Positions 40,181-51,563 of a stretch of DNA of 64,000 bases are shown here, one piece after another. Position numbers and translations under genes: made by a program. This DNA is from Ipomoea triloba (Eukaryota; Streptophyta; Magnoliopsida; Solanales; Convolvulaceae). A model generated the notes under the pieces. That model searched no databases, was not told the origin of the DNA, and was given only the letters and a program-made list of their open reading frames with translations. The stretch covers positions 9,977,705 to 10,041,704 of the forward strand of contig NC_044925.1 in NCBI RefSeq assembly GCF_003576645.1. Reading direction: 5' to 3'. The first letter of the stretch is position 1. Each line of letters opens with the position of its first letter.

Positions 40181-41808
40181 AGGGCCAGAGTTGGGAAGTT
40201 TTTGGATGGTTTTCTCTTTTTGTGTATATATATCTTTTGGTAGCCTTAGTTTTGGCTGGCTCTAGTCTGTTAGGGCAGTGGAGGACCCGAAGTTTGTAAA
40301 TAACAGCCGTCGGGCAAATTCTTATAAATACCTTTTGATATTAATATATATGCCTAGAATATTATATTTTGATGTTTGGGGTGTTGATGTTGAGTGTGTT
40401 TCTTTTAGCCTGTGCACTTATAGTGGAAGTTTTATCAAAGAGGTGATAGGCTTCACTCTAAGTGTGGCGGTAGCACCCAGTTTACTGCTGTAAGATGTAA
40501 GCTTCCGTAGCGTTATATTACGCATATTGTAATAGTTGTCGGAGCAGAAATTGGGGTGTTACAAGTACAACTCGAACAATGGCAAGAGCAGAACCACCAC
40601 CTCCACCACCACAAGTTGAACCTAATGCAAGAGGAACAAGGGTCCTCCGAGGCTTAACTCATGAACAATTGGCGCTTGTGGATGTGTAAAAGTCAAAGAA
40701 TTTAATTGGAGGGAAATACTTTGATCCGAGTGTGCTAAGGGAATTTCGGTTTGAAGACATTGTAAATCGGTTGCTAAGACACCCGCAATGGAGCAAAGTA
40801 TTCGAATGGAGAGGACCGACATATATTCCGGTTACGTATGAGTTTCTTGCTTGACTTGTGTCCCACTAAAACAATAGGTTCCCTATGCGTGGAGTTCAGA
40901 CTTACATTCCTTATTTTTCATGCACTTTACCGCTATTATTTAGGAAATGGGAAGTACCAAAGAGCAAGCCTTGAAAAGGAATTATGAGAAAGCAAGTACA
41001 ACTCGAACAATGGCAAGAGCAAAACCACCACCTCCACCGCCACAAGATGAACCTAATGCAAGAGGAACAAGGGTCCTCCGAGGCTTAACTCATGAACAAT
41101 TGGCGCTTGTGGATGTGTAAAAGTCAAAGAATTTAATTGGAGGGAAATACTTTGATCCGAGTGCGCTAAGGGAATTTGGGTTTGAAGACATGGTAAATCG
41201 GTTGCTAAGACACCCGCAATGGAGCAAAGTATTCGAATGGAGAAGACCGACATATATTCCGGTTACCTATGAGTTTCTTGCTTGAAATGTGTCCTACTAA
41301 AACAATAGGTTCCCTATGCGTGGAGTTCAGACTTACATTCCTTATTTTTCATGCACTTTACCGCTATTATTTAGGAAATGGGAAGTACCGAAGAGCAAGC
41401 CTTGAAAAGGAATTATGAGAAAGCAAGTACAACTCGAACAATGGCAAGAGCAAAACCACCACCTCCACCGCAACAAGATGAACCTAATGCAAGAGGAACA
41501 AGGGTCCTCCGAGGCTTAACTCATGAACAATTGGCGCTTGTGGATGTGTAAAAGTCAGAGAATTTAATTGGAGGGAAATACTTTGATCCGAGTGTGCTAA
41601 GGGAATTTCGGTTTGAAGACATTGTAAATCGGTTGCTAAGACACCCGCAATGGAGCAAACTATTCGAATGGAGAGGACCGACATATATTCCGGTTACCTA
41701 TGAGTTTCTTGCTTGAAATGTGTCCTACTAAAACAATAGGTTCCTTATGCATAGAGTTCAGACTTACATTCCTTATTTTTCATGCACTTTACCGCTATTA
41801 TTTAGGAA

Positions 41809-42091
41809 ATGGGAAGTACCAAAGAGCAAGCCTTGAAAAGGAATTATGAGATGGGAAGTACCAAAGAGCAAGCCTTGAAAAGGAATTATGAGAAAGCAAG
41901 TACAACTCGAACAGCCTTGAAAAGGAATTATGAGAAAGCAAGTACAACTCGAACAATGGCAAAAAGGAATTATGAGAAAGCAAGTACAACTCGAACAATG
42001 GCAAGAAGGAATTATGAGAAAGCAAGTACAACTCGAACAATGGCAAGAGCAAATTATGAGAAAGCAAGTACAACTCGAACAATGGCAAGAG
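41809..42091. repeat. Five staggered 42-bp duplications in one satellite unit
   Basis: Successive 42-bp stretches starting ATGGGAAGTACC, AGCCTTGAAAAGG, AAAAGGAATTATG, AAGGAATTATGAG and AATTATGAGAAAG are each duplicated with a sliding start. The unit length here is 641 bp, exactly 431 plus 5 times 42. Confidence 0.9.
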
Positions 42092-42463
42092 CAGAAACAC
42101 CACCTCCACCACCACAAGTTGAACCTAATGCAAGAGGAACAAGGGTCCTCCGAGGCTTAACTCATGAACAACTGACGCTTGTGCATGGGTATAAGTCAGA
42201 GAATTTAATTGGAGGGAAAGACTTTGATCCGAGTGCGCTAAGGGAATTTGGGTTTGAAGACATGGTAAACCGGTTGCTAAGACACCCGCAATGGAACAAA
42301 GTATTCGAATAGAGAGGACCGACATATATTCCGGTTACGTATGAGTTTCTTGCTTGAGTTGTGTCCTACTAAAACAATAGGTTCCCTATGCGTGGAGTTC
42401 AGACTTACATTCCTTATTTTTCATGCACTTTACCGCTATTATTTAGGAAATGGGAAGTACCAA

Positions 42464-44187
42464 AGAGCAAGCCTTGAAATGGAATTATGAGGAAGCAAGC
42501 ACAAGCGGAACAATGGCAAGAGCAGAACCCCCACCTCCACCACCACAAGTTGAACCTAATGCAAGAGGAACAAGGGCCCTCCGAGGCTTAACTCATGAAC
42601 AATTGGCGCTTGTGGAGGGGTAAAAGTCAGAGAATTTAATTGGAGGGAAAGACTTTGATCCGAGTGCGCTAAGGGAATTTGGGTTTGAAGACATGGTAAA
42701 CCGGTTGCTAAGACACCCGCAATGGAACAAAGTATTCGAATAGAGAGGACCGACATATATTCCGGTTACGTATGAGTTTCTTGCTTGAGTTGTGTCCTAC
42801 TAAAACAATAGGTTCCCTATGCGTGGAGTTCAGACTTACATTCCTTATTTTTCATGCACTTTACCGCTATTATTTAGGAAATGGGAAGTACCAAAGAGCA
42901 AGCCTTGAAATGGAATTATGAGGAAGCAAGCACAAGCGGAACAATGGCAAGAGCAGAACCCCCACCTCCACCACCACAAGTTGAACCTAATGCAAGAGGA
43001 ACAAGGGCCCTCCGAGGCTTAACTCATGAACAATTGGCGCTTGTGGAGGGGTAAAAGTCAGAGAATTTAATTGGAGGGAAAGACTTTGATCCGAGTGCGC
43101 TAAGGGAATTTGGGTTTGAAGACATGGTAAACCGGTTGCTAAGACACCCGCAATGGAACAAAGTATTCGAATAGAGAGGACCGACATATATTCCGGTTAC
43201 GTATGAGTTTCTTGCTTGAGTTGTGTCCTACTAAAACAATAGGTTCCCTATGCGTGGAGTTCAGACTTACATTCCTTATTTTTCATGCACTTTACCGCTA
43301 TTATTTAGGAAATGGGAAGTACCAAAGAGCAAGCCTTGAAATGGAATTATGAGGAAGCAAGCACAAGCGGAACAATGGCAAGAGCAGAACCCCCACCTCC
43401 ACCACCACAAGTTGAACCTAATGCAAGAGGAACAAGGGCCCTCCGAGGCTTAACTCATGAACAATTGGCGCTTGTGGAGGGGTAAAAGTCAGAGAATTTA
43501 ATTGGAGGGAAAGACTTTGATCCGAGTGCGCTAAGGGAATTTGGGTTTGAAGACATGGTAAACCGGTTGCTAAGACACCCGCAATGGAACAAAGTATTCG
43601 AATAGAGAGGACCGACATATATTCCGGTTACGTATGAGTTTCTTGCTTGAGTTGTGTCCTACTAAAACAATAGGTTCCCTATGCGTGGAGTTCAGACTTA
43701 CATTCCTTATTTTTCATGCACTTTACCGCTATTATTTAGGAAATGGGAAGTACCAAAGAGCAAGCCTTGAAATGGAATTATGAGGAAGCAAGCACAAGCG
43801 GAACAATGGCAAGAGCAGAACCCCCACCTCCACCACCACAAGTTGAACCTAATGCAAGAGGAACAAGGGCCCTCCGAGGCTTAACTCATGAACAATTGGC
43901 GCTTGTGGAGGGGTAAAAGTCAGAGAATTTAATTGGAGGGAAAGACTTTGATCCGAGTGCGCTAAGGGAATTTGGGTTTGAAGACATGGTAAACCGGTTG
44001 CTAAGACACCCGCAATGGAACAAAGTATTCGAATAGAGAGGACCGACATATATTCCGGTTACGTATGAGTTTCTTGCTTGAGTTGTGTCCTACTAAAACA
44101 ATAGGTTCCCTATGCGTGGAGTTCAGACTTACATTCCTTATTTTTCATGCACTTTACCGCTATTATTTAGGAAATGGGAAGTACCAA
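42464..44187 (+). repeat. Run of four indistinguishable 431-bp units
   Basis: Four consecutive units show no difference I can find by eye, sharing private variants GTGGAGGGGTAAAAG, AACCCCCACC and CGAATAGAGAGG. The preceding unit shares the last variant. This is either very recent amplification or repeated use of one sequence by the assembler. Confidence 0.8.
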
Positions 44188-46063
44188 AGAGCAAGCCTTG
44201 AAATGGAATTATGAGGAAGCAAGCACAAGCGGAACAATGGCAAGAGCAGAACCCCCACCTCCACCACCACAAGTTGAACCTAATGCAAGAGGAACAAGGG
44301 TCCTCCGAGGCTTAACTCATGAACAACTGACGCTTGTGCATGGATATAAGTCAGAGAATTTAATTGCAAGGAAATACTTTGATCCGAGTGTGCTAAGGGA
44401 ATTTCGGTTTGAAGACATTGTAAATCGGTTGCTAAGACACCCGCAATGGAGCAAAGTATTCGAATGGAGAGGACCGACATATATTCCGGTTACGTATGAG
44501 TTTCTTGCTTGACTTGTGTCCCACTAAAACAATAGGTTCCCTATGCGTGGAGTTCAGACTTACATTCCTTATTTTTCATGCACTTTACCGCTATTATTTA
44601 GGAAATGGGAAGTACCAAAGAGCAAGCCTTGAAAAGGAATTATGAGAAAGCAAGTACAACTCGAACAATGGCAAGAGCAAAACCACCACCTCCACCGCCA
44701 CAAGATGAACCTAATGCAAGAGGAACAAGGGTCCTCCGAGGCTTAACTCATGAACAATTGGCGCTTGTGGATGTGTAAAAGTCAGAGAATTTAATTGGAG
44801 GGAAATACTTTGATCCGAGTGTGCTAAGGGAATTTCGGTTTGAAGACATTGTAAATCGGTTGCTAAGACACCCGCAATGGAGCAAAAGTATTCGAATGGA
44901 GAGGACGACATATATTCTGGTTACCTATGAGTTTCTTGCTTAAGATGTGTCCTACTAAAACAATAGGTTCCCTATGCGTGGAGTTCAGACTTACATTTCC
45001 TTATTTTTTATGCAATTTACCGCTTTTTTTAGGAAATTGGAAGAACGAATGAGCAAGCCTTGAAAAGAAATTATGAGGAAACAAGTACAACTCGAACAAT
45101 GGCAAGAGCAGAACCACCACCTCCACCACCACAAGTTGAACCTAATGCAAGAGGAACAAGGGTCCTCCGAGGCTTAACTCATGAACAACTGACGCTTGTG
45201 CATGGGTATAAGTCAGAGAATTTAATTGCAAGGAAATACTTTGATCCGAGTGTGCTAAGGGAATTTCGGTTTGAAGACATTGTAAATCGGTTGCTAAGAC
45301 ACCCGCAATGGAGCAAAGTATTCGAATGGAGAGGACCGACATATATTCTGGTTACCTATGAGTTTCTTGCTTGAGATGTGTCCTACTAAAACAATAGGTT
45401 CCCTATGCGTGGAGTTCAGACTTACATTCCTTATTTTTCATGCACTTTACCGCTTTTTTTAGGAAATGTGAATAACCAAAGAGCAAGCCTTGAAAAGGAA
45501 TTATGAGAAAGCAAATACAACTCGAACAATGGCAAGGGCAAAACCACCACCTCCACCGCCACAAGTTGAACATAATGCAAGAGGAACAAAGGTCCTCCGA
45601 GGCTTAACTCATGAACAATTGGCGCTTGCGGATGTGTAAAAGTCAGAGAATTTAATTGGAGGGAAATACTTTGATCCGAGTGTGCTAAGGGAATTTGGGT
45701 TTGAAGACATTTTAAATCGGTTGCTAGGACACCCGCAATGGAGCAAAGTATTCGAATGGAGAGGACCGACATATATTCCGGTTACGTATGAGTTTCTTGC
45801 TTGAGTTGTGTCCCACTAAAACAATAGGTTCCCTATGCGTGGAGTTCAGACTTACATTTCCTTATTTTTTATGCAATTTACCGCTTTTTTTAGGAAATTG
45901 GAAGAACGAATGAGCAAGCCTTGAAAAGAAATTATGAGGAAGCACGTACAACTCGAACAATGGCAAGAGCAGAACCACCACCTCCACCACCACAAGTTGA
46001 ACCTAATGCAAGAGGAACAAGGGTCCTCCGAGGCTTAACTCATGAACAACTGACGCTTGTGCA

Positions 46064-46343
46064 TGTCTCAATGGATGGTTGTCCTCTTAACTGGCCTGTT
46101 GGTAATACTTCATTAGGAGCTGGGATCTTTGGTGCATGCATACAACCTCCTCGCTGAAAACTTTCCAAAGGGGGAAAGTCTTCCTCATAGGACTCTGAGA
46201 TCACCATTGCTGGGATGGCTGGTGAAGCTGGTACTATTGTGGGCTCCTTTCTTAAGTACTCTTGCTCATAGCACTTAAGAGCTTTCTTTTTTCTTTGCAG
46301 GGGCACAGGTGGTGGTGACGGCGGATCTTCATCATCACTATCA
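46064..46343 (-). pseudogene. Caulimovirid polyprotein fragment, inverted piece of copy C
   Basis: On the minus strand this overlaps the extreme N-terminal side of copy B and continues further upstream than any other copy. It holds a Lys-rich stretch and an acidic YEEDFPPLESF motif, then GQLRGQPSIE. I infer the linker between movement and coat regions. It ends at 46343, where plus-strand coat sequence begins, so copy C is head-to-head rearranged. The movement domain itself is not present. Confidence 0.6.
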
Positions 46344-46985
46344 TCCTTACCACCCCTGCTGGCAGACAGTACAGATCAACTTATCAAAAAGAATCATGGA
46401 TCCATAACACATCTTTCAACTGGGCAGATTAGGCAAGCAATATTTGAAAGCCTAGACAATATTTGCCAGATCCACAACAAGTTCCAGACCTTGAGAAAGC
46501 ATGAATCAATTCTTTCCAAAGCATGCCAGAAGCCAAATCTCATAATAGGATCCTCATGCAATGGAGTGTGTGGAGACAAACCCAGAGTAAGAANCAATCT
46601 CAAGCAAGCTTTTGTTTCATCCTTACCACCCCTGCTGGCAGACAGTACAGATCAACTTATCAAAAAGAATCATGGATCCATAACACATCTTTCAACTGGG
46701 CAGATTAGGCAAGCAATACTTGAAAGCCTAGACAATATTTGCCAGATCCACAACAAGTTCCAGACCTTGAGAAAGCATGAATCAATTCTTTCCAAAGCAT
46801 GCCAGAAGCCAAATCTCATAATAGGATCCTCATGCAATGGAGTGTGTGGAGACAAACCCAGAGTAAGAAAGAGAAATTTCACTCGCTTCAGGAAGAATCC
46901 TCAAAACACCAGGAGGATTGGATGGAAGCCAAGGAGGAGATATTTCAGAAAATCCCAGAACCAGAAACAAAAAGAGAGGAAATAA
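46344..46985 (+). pseudogene. Caulimovirid coat-protein region, copy C, duplicated around a single N and frameshifted
   Basis: The stretch from CCTTACCACCCCTGCTGG to GAGTAAGAA (46344-46593) is repeated from 46621 (offset 277) after the N at 46594. The second copy continues into the Arg-rich region and ends at a stop at 46983-46985. Compared with copy B there is an 8-bp deletion near 46955, which shifts the frame just before the zinc knuckle, so coat and enzyme regions are no longer in one frame in copy C. Confidence 0.75.
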
Positions 46986-49900
46986 AGCATCTAACAAATG
47001 CTTTGTTTGTGGAAAGCCAGGACACTACGCCAAAGATTGCAAGGAGAAGCAAGCGGCTAAAATGATATCGGAAGTCATGTCTCTTATTGATGACGATATC
47101 GCCGAAGAAGACCTGGATGGCTATCTCAGCCCAGAAGACGAACCTTCAGCAGAAACAATCTTTTCCATAGAAGATGAAGTTCCGGAAGAAGATTTTATCT
47201 CATACAACTTTGGGATAAAAGAAGATGAAGAGTTCAAGGCACCCCATGTGAAAGTACAGATCAAACACCGGTCAAGCAAGCCATTCGATGCCATAGCCCT
47301 TGTTGATACTGGAGCTCAGTTCTCAATGATGAACCCAAAGCTGTTACCTCAAGATGCATGGAGACCATCCCAGAAACGTCTTACATCAGCATCTGGAGAT
47401 GATTTTGATGCAGGATTAGAGACGAAGGAACCATTGGAGATTAGCATACTTCCTAACTGCAAGATCCAAATTCATGTTCTTGGATGTGGCCTTCCAAGAA
47501 GAGATTTGCTATTAGGATTTGATGCTTTCAAGATGATGAAGGTATTGGTTCAATCACGAGGAATTAGCAAAGGCCCCTACTTCAAGCCCTATGAAGAAGA
47601 TTACAGAATGTGGCAACTCAACTTCATGGATACCATCACCCAGATCAAGCAACAATTGGTGGAGCAATTATGTGCAGATTCTCATGACGAATTCATGAAG
47701 AAACACAGTAAGCCCCTATGGACCAGAGAAGAGTTCTTTATTGAACTTCCATTCAAAGAAGGAAAGGTGATCAACCCCACCAAAGCCAGCCACTCAGGAA
47801 TGAATCCTCAACATCTCAAAATGGCGGTTCAAGAGTGTAAGGAGTTGCAGAAGTTAGGATTAATCACAGAATCCAAGTCCTCATGGGCATGTGAAGCATT
47901 CTATGTGAACAAGCGAGCAGAACAAGCAAGGGGAAAATTACGACTTGTTATCAACTATCAACCCTTGAATCAATGTCTCAAAGATGTCAAATTTCCATTA
48001 CCAAGAAGATCTATGATGTTCTCATATCTCCCAGGAGCCCAATGGTTTTCAAAGTTCGATCTCAAAGCAGGATTTTGGCAGATAGGAATCAAGCCAGAAG
48101 AAAGATACAAGACAGCCTTTTGTATCCCAGGATATCATCTTGAATGGAAGGTAATGCCTTTTGGTCTCAAAATTGCACCCAGTGAATTCCAGAAAGTGAT
48201 GACCAAGATCTTTGAGCCAATTCTTGACAAAGCCCTCATTTACATCGATGACATCTTACTATTCAGTAAGACCATGGAAGAACACATCCAGCTGATCAAA
48301 CAATTCATGGAGATATGCCAAAAATTTGGAATCATGTTATCCGAAAAGAAGATGTTACTAGCCCAGCAGAAGATCCAGTTTTTAGGCATGGATATTGACC
48401 AGGGAAAGTTTCAACCAGGAAGGCATATTGCTCAGGAGTTACTCAAATTTCCTGATGAAAACCTCACAAAGCAGCAAGTTCAACAGTTTCTTGGTATAAT
48501 TAATTATATCCGAGATTTTGTTCCCAACATAGCCCCTCATGTTAGCACTCTCACCAAGATGTTGAAGAAGTCACCATCAAAATGGAGCATAGAGCAAACC
48601 AAGGCAATCCGATGGATGAAGGAGCACACCAAGGAATTACCACCATTGCACATTCCAGCAGGTGAAGGACTCAGAATTCTACAAACAGATGCCAGTGATT
48701 ACTATTGGGGAGCAATACTCCTACAGGAAGTCAAAGGAAAGAGGCTTGTTTGCGGCTACTCCAGTGGTAGATTCAAAGATGCAGAACTTCATTACCACTC
48801 CACTTATAAAGAGATTTTAGCCGTGAAAAATGGAATTAAAAAATTTAATTTTCATTTGATCGGTTATAAGTTTCTTATTGAGTTAGACATGTCAGCTTTT
48901 CCAAAAATGTTGCAGTTCAAGAGGAAAGAAATTCCACAAGCTCAAGCTCTAAGATGGCAACAATGGTTTTCTAGATACAACTATGATGTTCGCCATATTC
49001 CAGGAAAGAAGAATGTGGTTGCAGACTTTTTATCCAGACCACAGCAAGTTCCTCAACTCCAGTTCCAGTCCAAGATCTATGAAGTCTATATGTTCAATGA
49101 AGGAAGTTCCAGCCAGAGCACTTCATCAAATGCAGATTTTCCACCAGACATTGATGTCAACCAGTTCCCATGGAGCCATGAATACCTTGAAGAAAGAAGA
49201 ACAGATTGGGAAGTCAGATTATTCAGATACTATGGAGGTCATATGCTACAACCATATGGTATTCACCCTAAATATCCATTTGCTCAAATCTTTATTGCTC
49301 AAGTTCAAGATTGGCCAGAAGAGTTAAATTGGATATTTTGGTATTTATGCCATGAATATCATATTTTAATGGAGTTCCACAGGCCTAGCTTAAGAAAAGA
49401 GTTAGATCTTTCTGTTGAGAAAGATTTAATAAAATTCTTAACTTGGTTTTATCCATTAAAATACTGGAAGAAGTTATGCCAAGATGGTCCAGAATTTTTC
49501 ACAGTTCATCTGCATAGGGAAGTCACAGCATGGGTATCCAGATTTTTAGAAGGACATGCAGAACCATTTATGAAGATTTATGAGCAGCACATGGAATCTA
49601 TCATAGTCCGAGAAGAAGACTATCCAGAATTTCAGAGGTACATTTTCGCCCAGAACAAGGTCATTCCAAAAGAAATTTGGCCCAGAGAAGGGATTCAGCC
49701 AGATGTGAGACAAGATGATGAGATCTACCATGAAAGGATCAAGTCAGCAAAAAACCAGTACTACTATGAGCTACACCAGACCCAGAAGGAAGATATCTGG
49801 TCACAAGATCCTTGGAACTTTGATGATATAGATTCAGTGCTTGAAGAAGTCGAAAAGATTGAGAAAGCTTATGCTCAAAAGTCTCAAAAGAAAAGGTCAG

Positions 49901-50151
49901 AACACAAGAGCCAGTGGAACAAGGATGTTTGGAGAACGAAGAGAAGGCAATCTGGTATGGATAGGCAAGAATGGGTTAACCACATGGGTTACCCCAGCTA
50001 CTCTGGCTACTCCACAGAAAGCGACACAGCATCAGACGAAGACTCCGTAATGGATCTTCAATTTCATGGAGAATGGATGGTCATGAAGACAAAGCAACCA
50101 GATTGGAACCCACAAAACTGGAAAGGAAAGAGATTCATGAGTGAAGGATAA
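46918..50151 (+). CDS. Endogenous caulimovirid polyprotein, copy C (zinc knuckle to C-terminus)
   Basis: A 1077-codon frame opens upstream of CFVCGKPGHYAKDC (the first ten or so residues are out of the ancestral frame because of the 8-bp deletion). In order it has the knuckle, acidic linker, protease DTGAQFSM, RT with YIDDILLFS, RNase H with QTDASDYYWGAILLQ, and the about 330-residue C-terminal region that I do not recognise. It stops at TAA 50149-50151. It matches copy B almost residue for residue and keeps the full C-terminus that B lost. In caulimovirids these enzymes copy the RNA into DNA; integration needs no integrase and none is encoded. Confidence 0.85.
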   Translation: MDGSQGGDISENPRTRNKKRGNKASNKCFVCGKPGHYAKDCKEKQAAKMISEVMSLIDDDIAEEDLDGYLSPEDEPSAETIFSIEDEVPEEDFISYNFGIKEDEEFKAPHVKVQIKHRSSKPFDAIALVDTGAQFSMMNPKLLPQDAWRPSQKRLTSASGDDFDAGLETKEPLEISILPNCKIQIHVLGCGLPRRDLLLGFDAFKMMKVLVQSRGISKGPYFKPYEEDYRMWQLNFMDTITQIKQQLVEQLCADSHDEFMKKHSKPLWTREEFFIELPFKEGKVINPTKASHSGMNPQHLKMAVQECKELQKLGLITESKSSWACEAFYVNKRAEQARGKLRLVINYQPLNQCLKDVKFPLPRRSMMFSYLPGAQWFSKFDLKAGFWQIGIKPEERYKTAFCIPGYHLEWKVMPFGLKIAPSEFQKVMTKIFEPILDKALIYIDDILLFSKTMEEHIQLIKQFMEICQKFGIMLSEKKMLLAQQKIQFLGMDIDQGKFQPGRHIAQELLKFPDENLTKQQVQQFLGIINYIRDFVPNIAPHVSTLTKMLKKSPSKWSIEQTKAIRWMKEHTKELPPLHIPAGEGLRILQTDASDYYWGAILLQEVKGKRLVCGYSSGRFKDAELHYHSTYKEILAVKNGIKKFNFHLIGYKFLIELDMSAFPKMLQFKRKEIPQAQALRWQQWFSRYNYDVRHIPGKKNVVADFLSRPQQVPQLQFQSKIYEVYMFNEGSSSQSTSSNADFPPDIDVNQFPWSHEYLEERRTDWEVRLFRYYGGHMLQPYGIHPKYPFAQIFIAQVQDWPEELNWIFWYLCHEYHILMEFHRPSLRKELDLSVEKDLIKFLTWFYPLKYWKKLCQDGPEFFTVHLHREVTAWVSRFLEGHAEPFMKIYEQHMESIIVREEDYPEFQRYIFAQNKVIPKEIWPREGIQPDVRQDDEIYHERIKSAKNQYYYELHQTQKEDIWSQDPWNFDDIDSVLEEVEKIEKAYAQKSQKKRSEHKSQWNKDVWRTKRRQSGMDRQEWVNHMGYPSYSGYSTESDTASDEDSVMDLQFHGEWMVMKTKQPDWNPQNWKGKRFMSEG

Positions 50152-50674
50152 GATTTGATCTTATCTCTCCAGCAAAGCCCCAGCAAAGCAAATCTCATCT
50201 GCAACAAAAAATCTTATCTTCAAAGATAAGATCCCCGTCCTGACAGGGTCATGTCAGCGTTATCTTATCAGTTTGGCGTGTTGTATGAATTATTAGACAA
50301 CTTTATTAAAAGGTAACTTTACTTTATGTCAAGAAGGCCATCACACTTTGTCGGCCACATGTATTGTAATAGTTGTAAACAGCTGTATTGTATTTCAAGA
50401 ACCATCCTTGATCCCTATAAAAGGAGGTTCAGTTTGCTTTGTAAAATATCGCAGTTTGAAATATAAAATTCCCAGTTTGCAAAATATCATGAGTTTCTAA
50501 GTTTTTTTTGTTGAAGGTTTTGAATAGATTTATGGTTACGTTCCTGCTAAGTCTCAAGTAATCTCTAACATGTAGAGAAGTTAGGAAGTGGTTGAGAGTC
50601 TTGTTGTCATGCCCCGGAGAGGCTTTAGTTTTCTCTCACCTTTGGTCCTATTCTCCACTGCTTTAGAGACTCCC
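50152..50674 (+). promoter_or_regulatory. Caulimovirid intergenic region, copy C: promoter and leader
   Basis: It matches 23472-23974, with GATAAG/CTTATC boxes at 50150-50275, TATAAAAG at 50416-50423, then the leader to AGAGACTCCC. At about 50675 it joins satellite sequence (TTTTTGATCCGAGTG). It contains a short local duplication CCAGCAAAGCCCCAGCAAAG absent from copy A. Confidence 0.65.
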
Positions 50675-51322
50675 GATTTTTGATCCGAGTGTGCTAAGGG
50701 AATTTGGGTTTGAAGACATGTAAATCGGTTTCTAAGACAACCGCAATGGAGCAAAGTATTCAAATGGAGAGGACCAACATATACACCTGTTACCTATGAG
50801 TTCTTTCTTGAGATGTGTCCCACTAAAACAATAGGTTCCCTATGCGTGGAGTTCAGACTTACATTTCCTTATTTTTCATGCACTTACCGCTTTTTTTAGG
50901 AAATGGAAGAACCAAAGAACAAGCCTTGAAAAAGAATTATGAAAAAGCAAGCACAAGTCGAACAATGGCAAGAGCAGAACCACCACCTCCACCACCACAA
51001 GTTGAACCTAATGCAAGAGGAACAAGGGTCCTCCGATGCTTAACTCATGAACAATTGGCGCTTGTGGATGTGTATAAGTCGGAGAATTTAATTGGAGAAA
51101 TACTTTTATCCGATTGTGCTAAGGGAATTTGGGTTTGAAGAGATGGTAAATCGGTTTCTAAGACACCCGCAATGGAGCAAAGTATTCGAATTGAGAGGGA
51201 CAGACATATGCTCCGGTTACCTATGGTTTCTTGCTTGAGATGTGTCCCACTAAAACAATAGGTTCCCTATGCGTTGAGTTCAGACTTACATTTCTTACAT
51301 TTATTCTTTCATGCACTTTACC
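50675..51322 (+). repeat. 431-bp satellite, error-rich stretch
   Basis: One and a half units show many one-base losses, often in homopolymers (GACATGTAAATCGG, CATGCACTTACCGC, GGAAATGGAAGAACC). The next 10 kb of the array has almost none. This is what uncorrected long-read filler looks like. Confidence 0.75.
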
Positions 51323-51347
51323 NNNNNNNNNNNNNNNNNNNNNNNNN
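51323..51347. other. Assembly gap (25 N)
   Basis: A 25-N nominal gap between satellite and a second piece of caulimovirid leader. Confidence 0.95.
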
Positions 51348-51563
51348 AATATAAAATTCCCAGTTTGCAAAATATCATGAGTTTCTAAATTTTTGTTAAA
51401 GGTTTTGAATAGATTTATGGTTACGTTCCTGCTAAGTCTCAAGTAATCTCTAACATGTAGAGAAGTTAGGAAGTGGTTTGAGAGTCTTGTTGTCATGCCC
51501 CGGAGAGGCTTTTAGTTTTCTCTCACCTTTGGTCCTAATTCTCCACTGTTTTTAGAGACTCCG
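51348..51563 (+). other. Caulimovirid leader fragment (piece D)
   Basis: It repeats the leader from AATATAAAATTCCC to AGAGACTCC, again joined to satellite at GATTTTTATCCGAGTG. It may be a second integration end or a duplicate assembly of 50460-50700. Confidence 0.7.

Larger units (their letters stand above)
37153..40563 (+). mobile_element. LTR-type element (probable solo LTR) with internal ORF, copy 2, complete ends
   Basis: It begins TGTAACCCCTCG and ends TTGGGGTGTTACA. It is flanked by a perfect 5-bp duplication AGTAC (37148-37152 and 40564-40568) inside a 431-bp satellite unit. It spans 3411 bp including 357 Ns. In order it has conserved upstream blocks (37270-37485), TATAAAAG (37649), a (TA)n tract (38300-38660), a 34-bp-type minisatellite (38925-39140), a branch point and acceptor before ATG 39725, a 151-codon frame, and a 3' tail. 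No retroviral genes and no end-to-end direct repeat are seen. It inserted after the satellite array had formed. Confidence 0.85.
40569..46063 (+). repeat. 431-bp satellite array, block 2
   Basis: The interrupted unit resumes at 40569 and about 12 units follow in the same direction until the junction with caulimovirid sequence in GCATGTCTCAATGG at about 46064. Most units carry the GTGTAAAAG stop. Five duplications of 42 bp lie at 41809-42091, and a run of identical units at 42464-44187. Confidence 0.95.
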
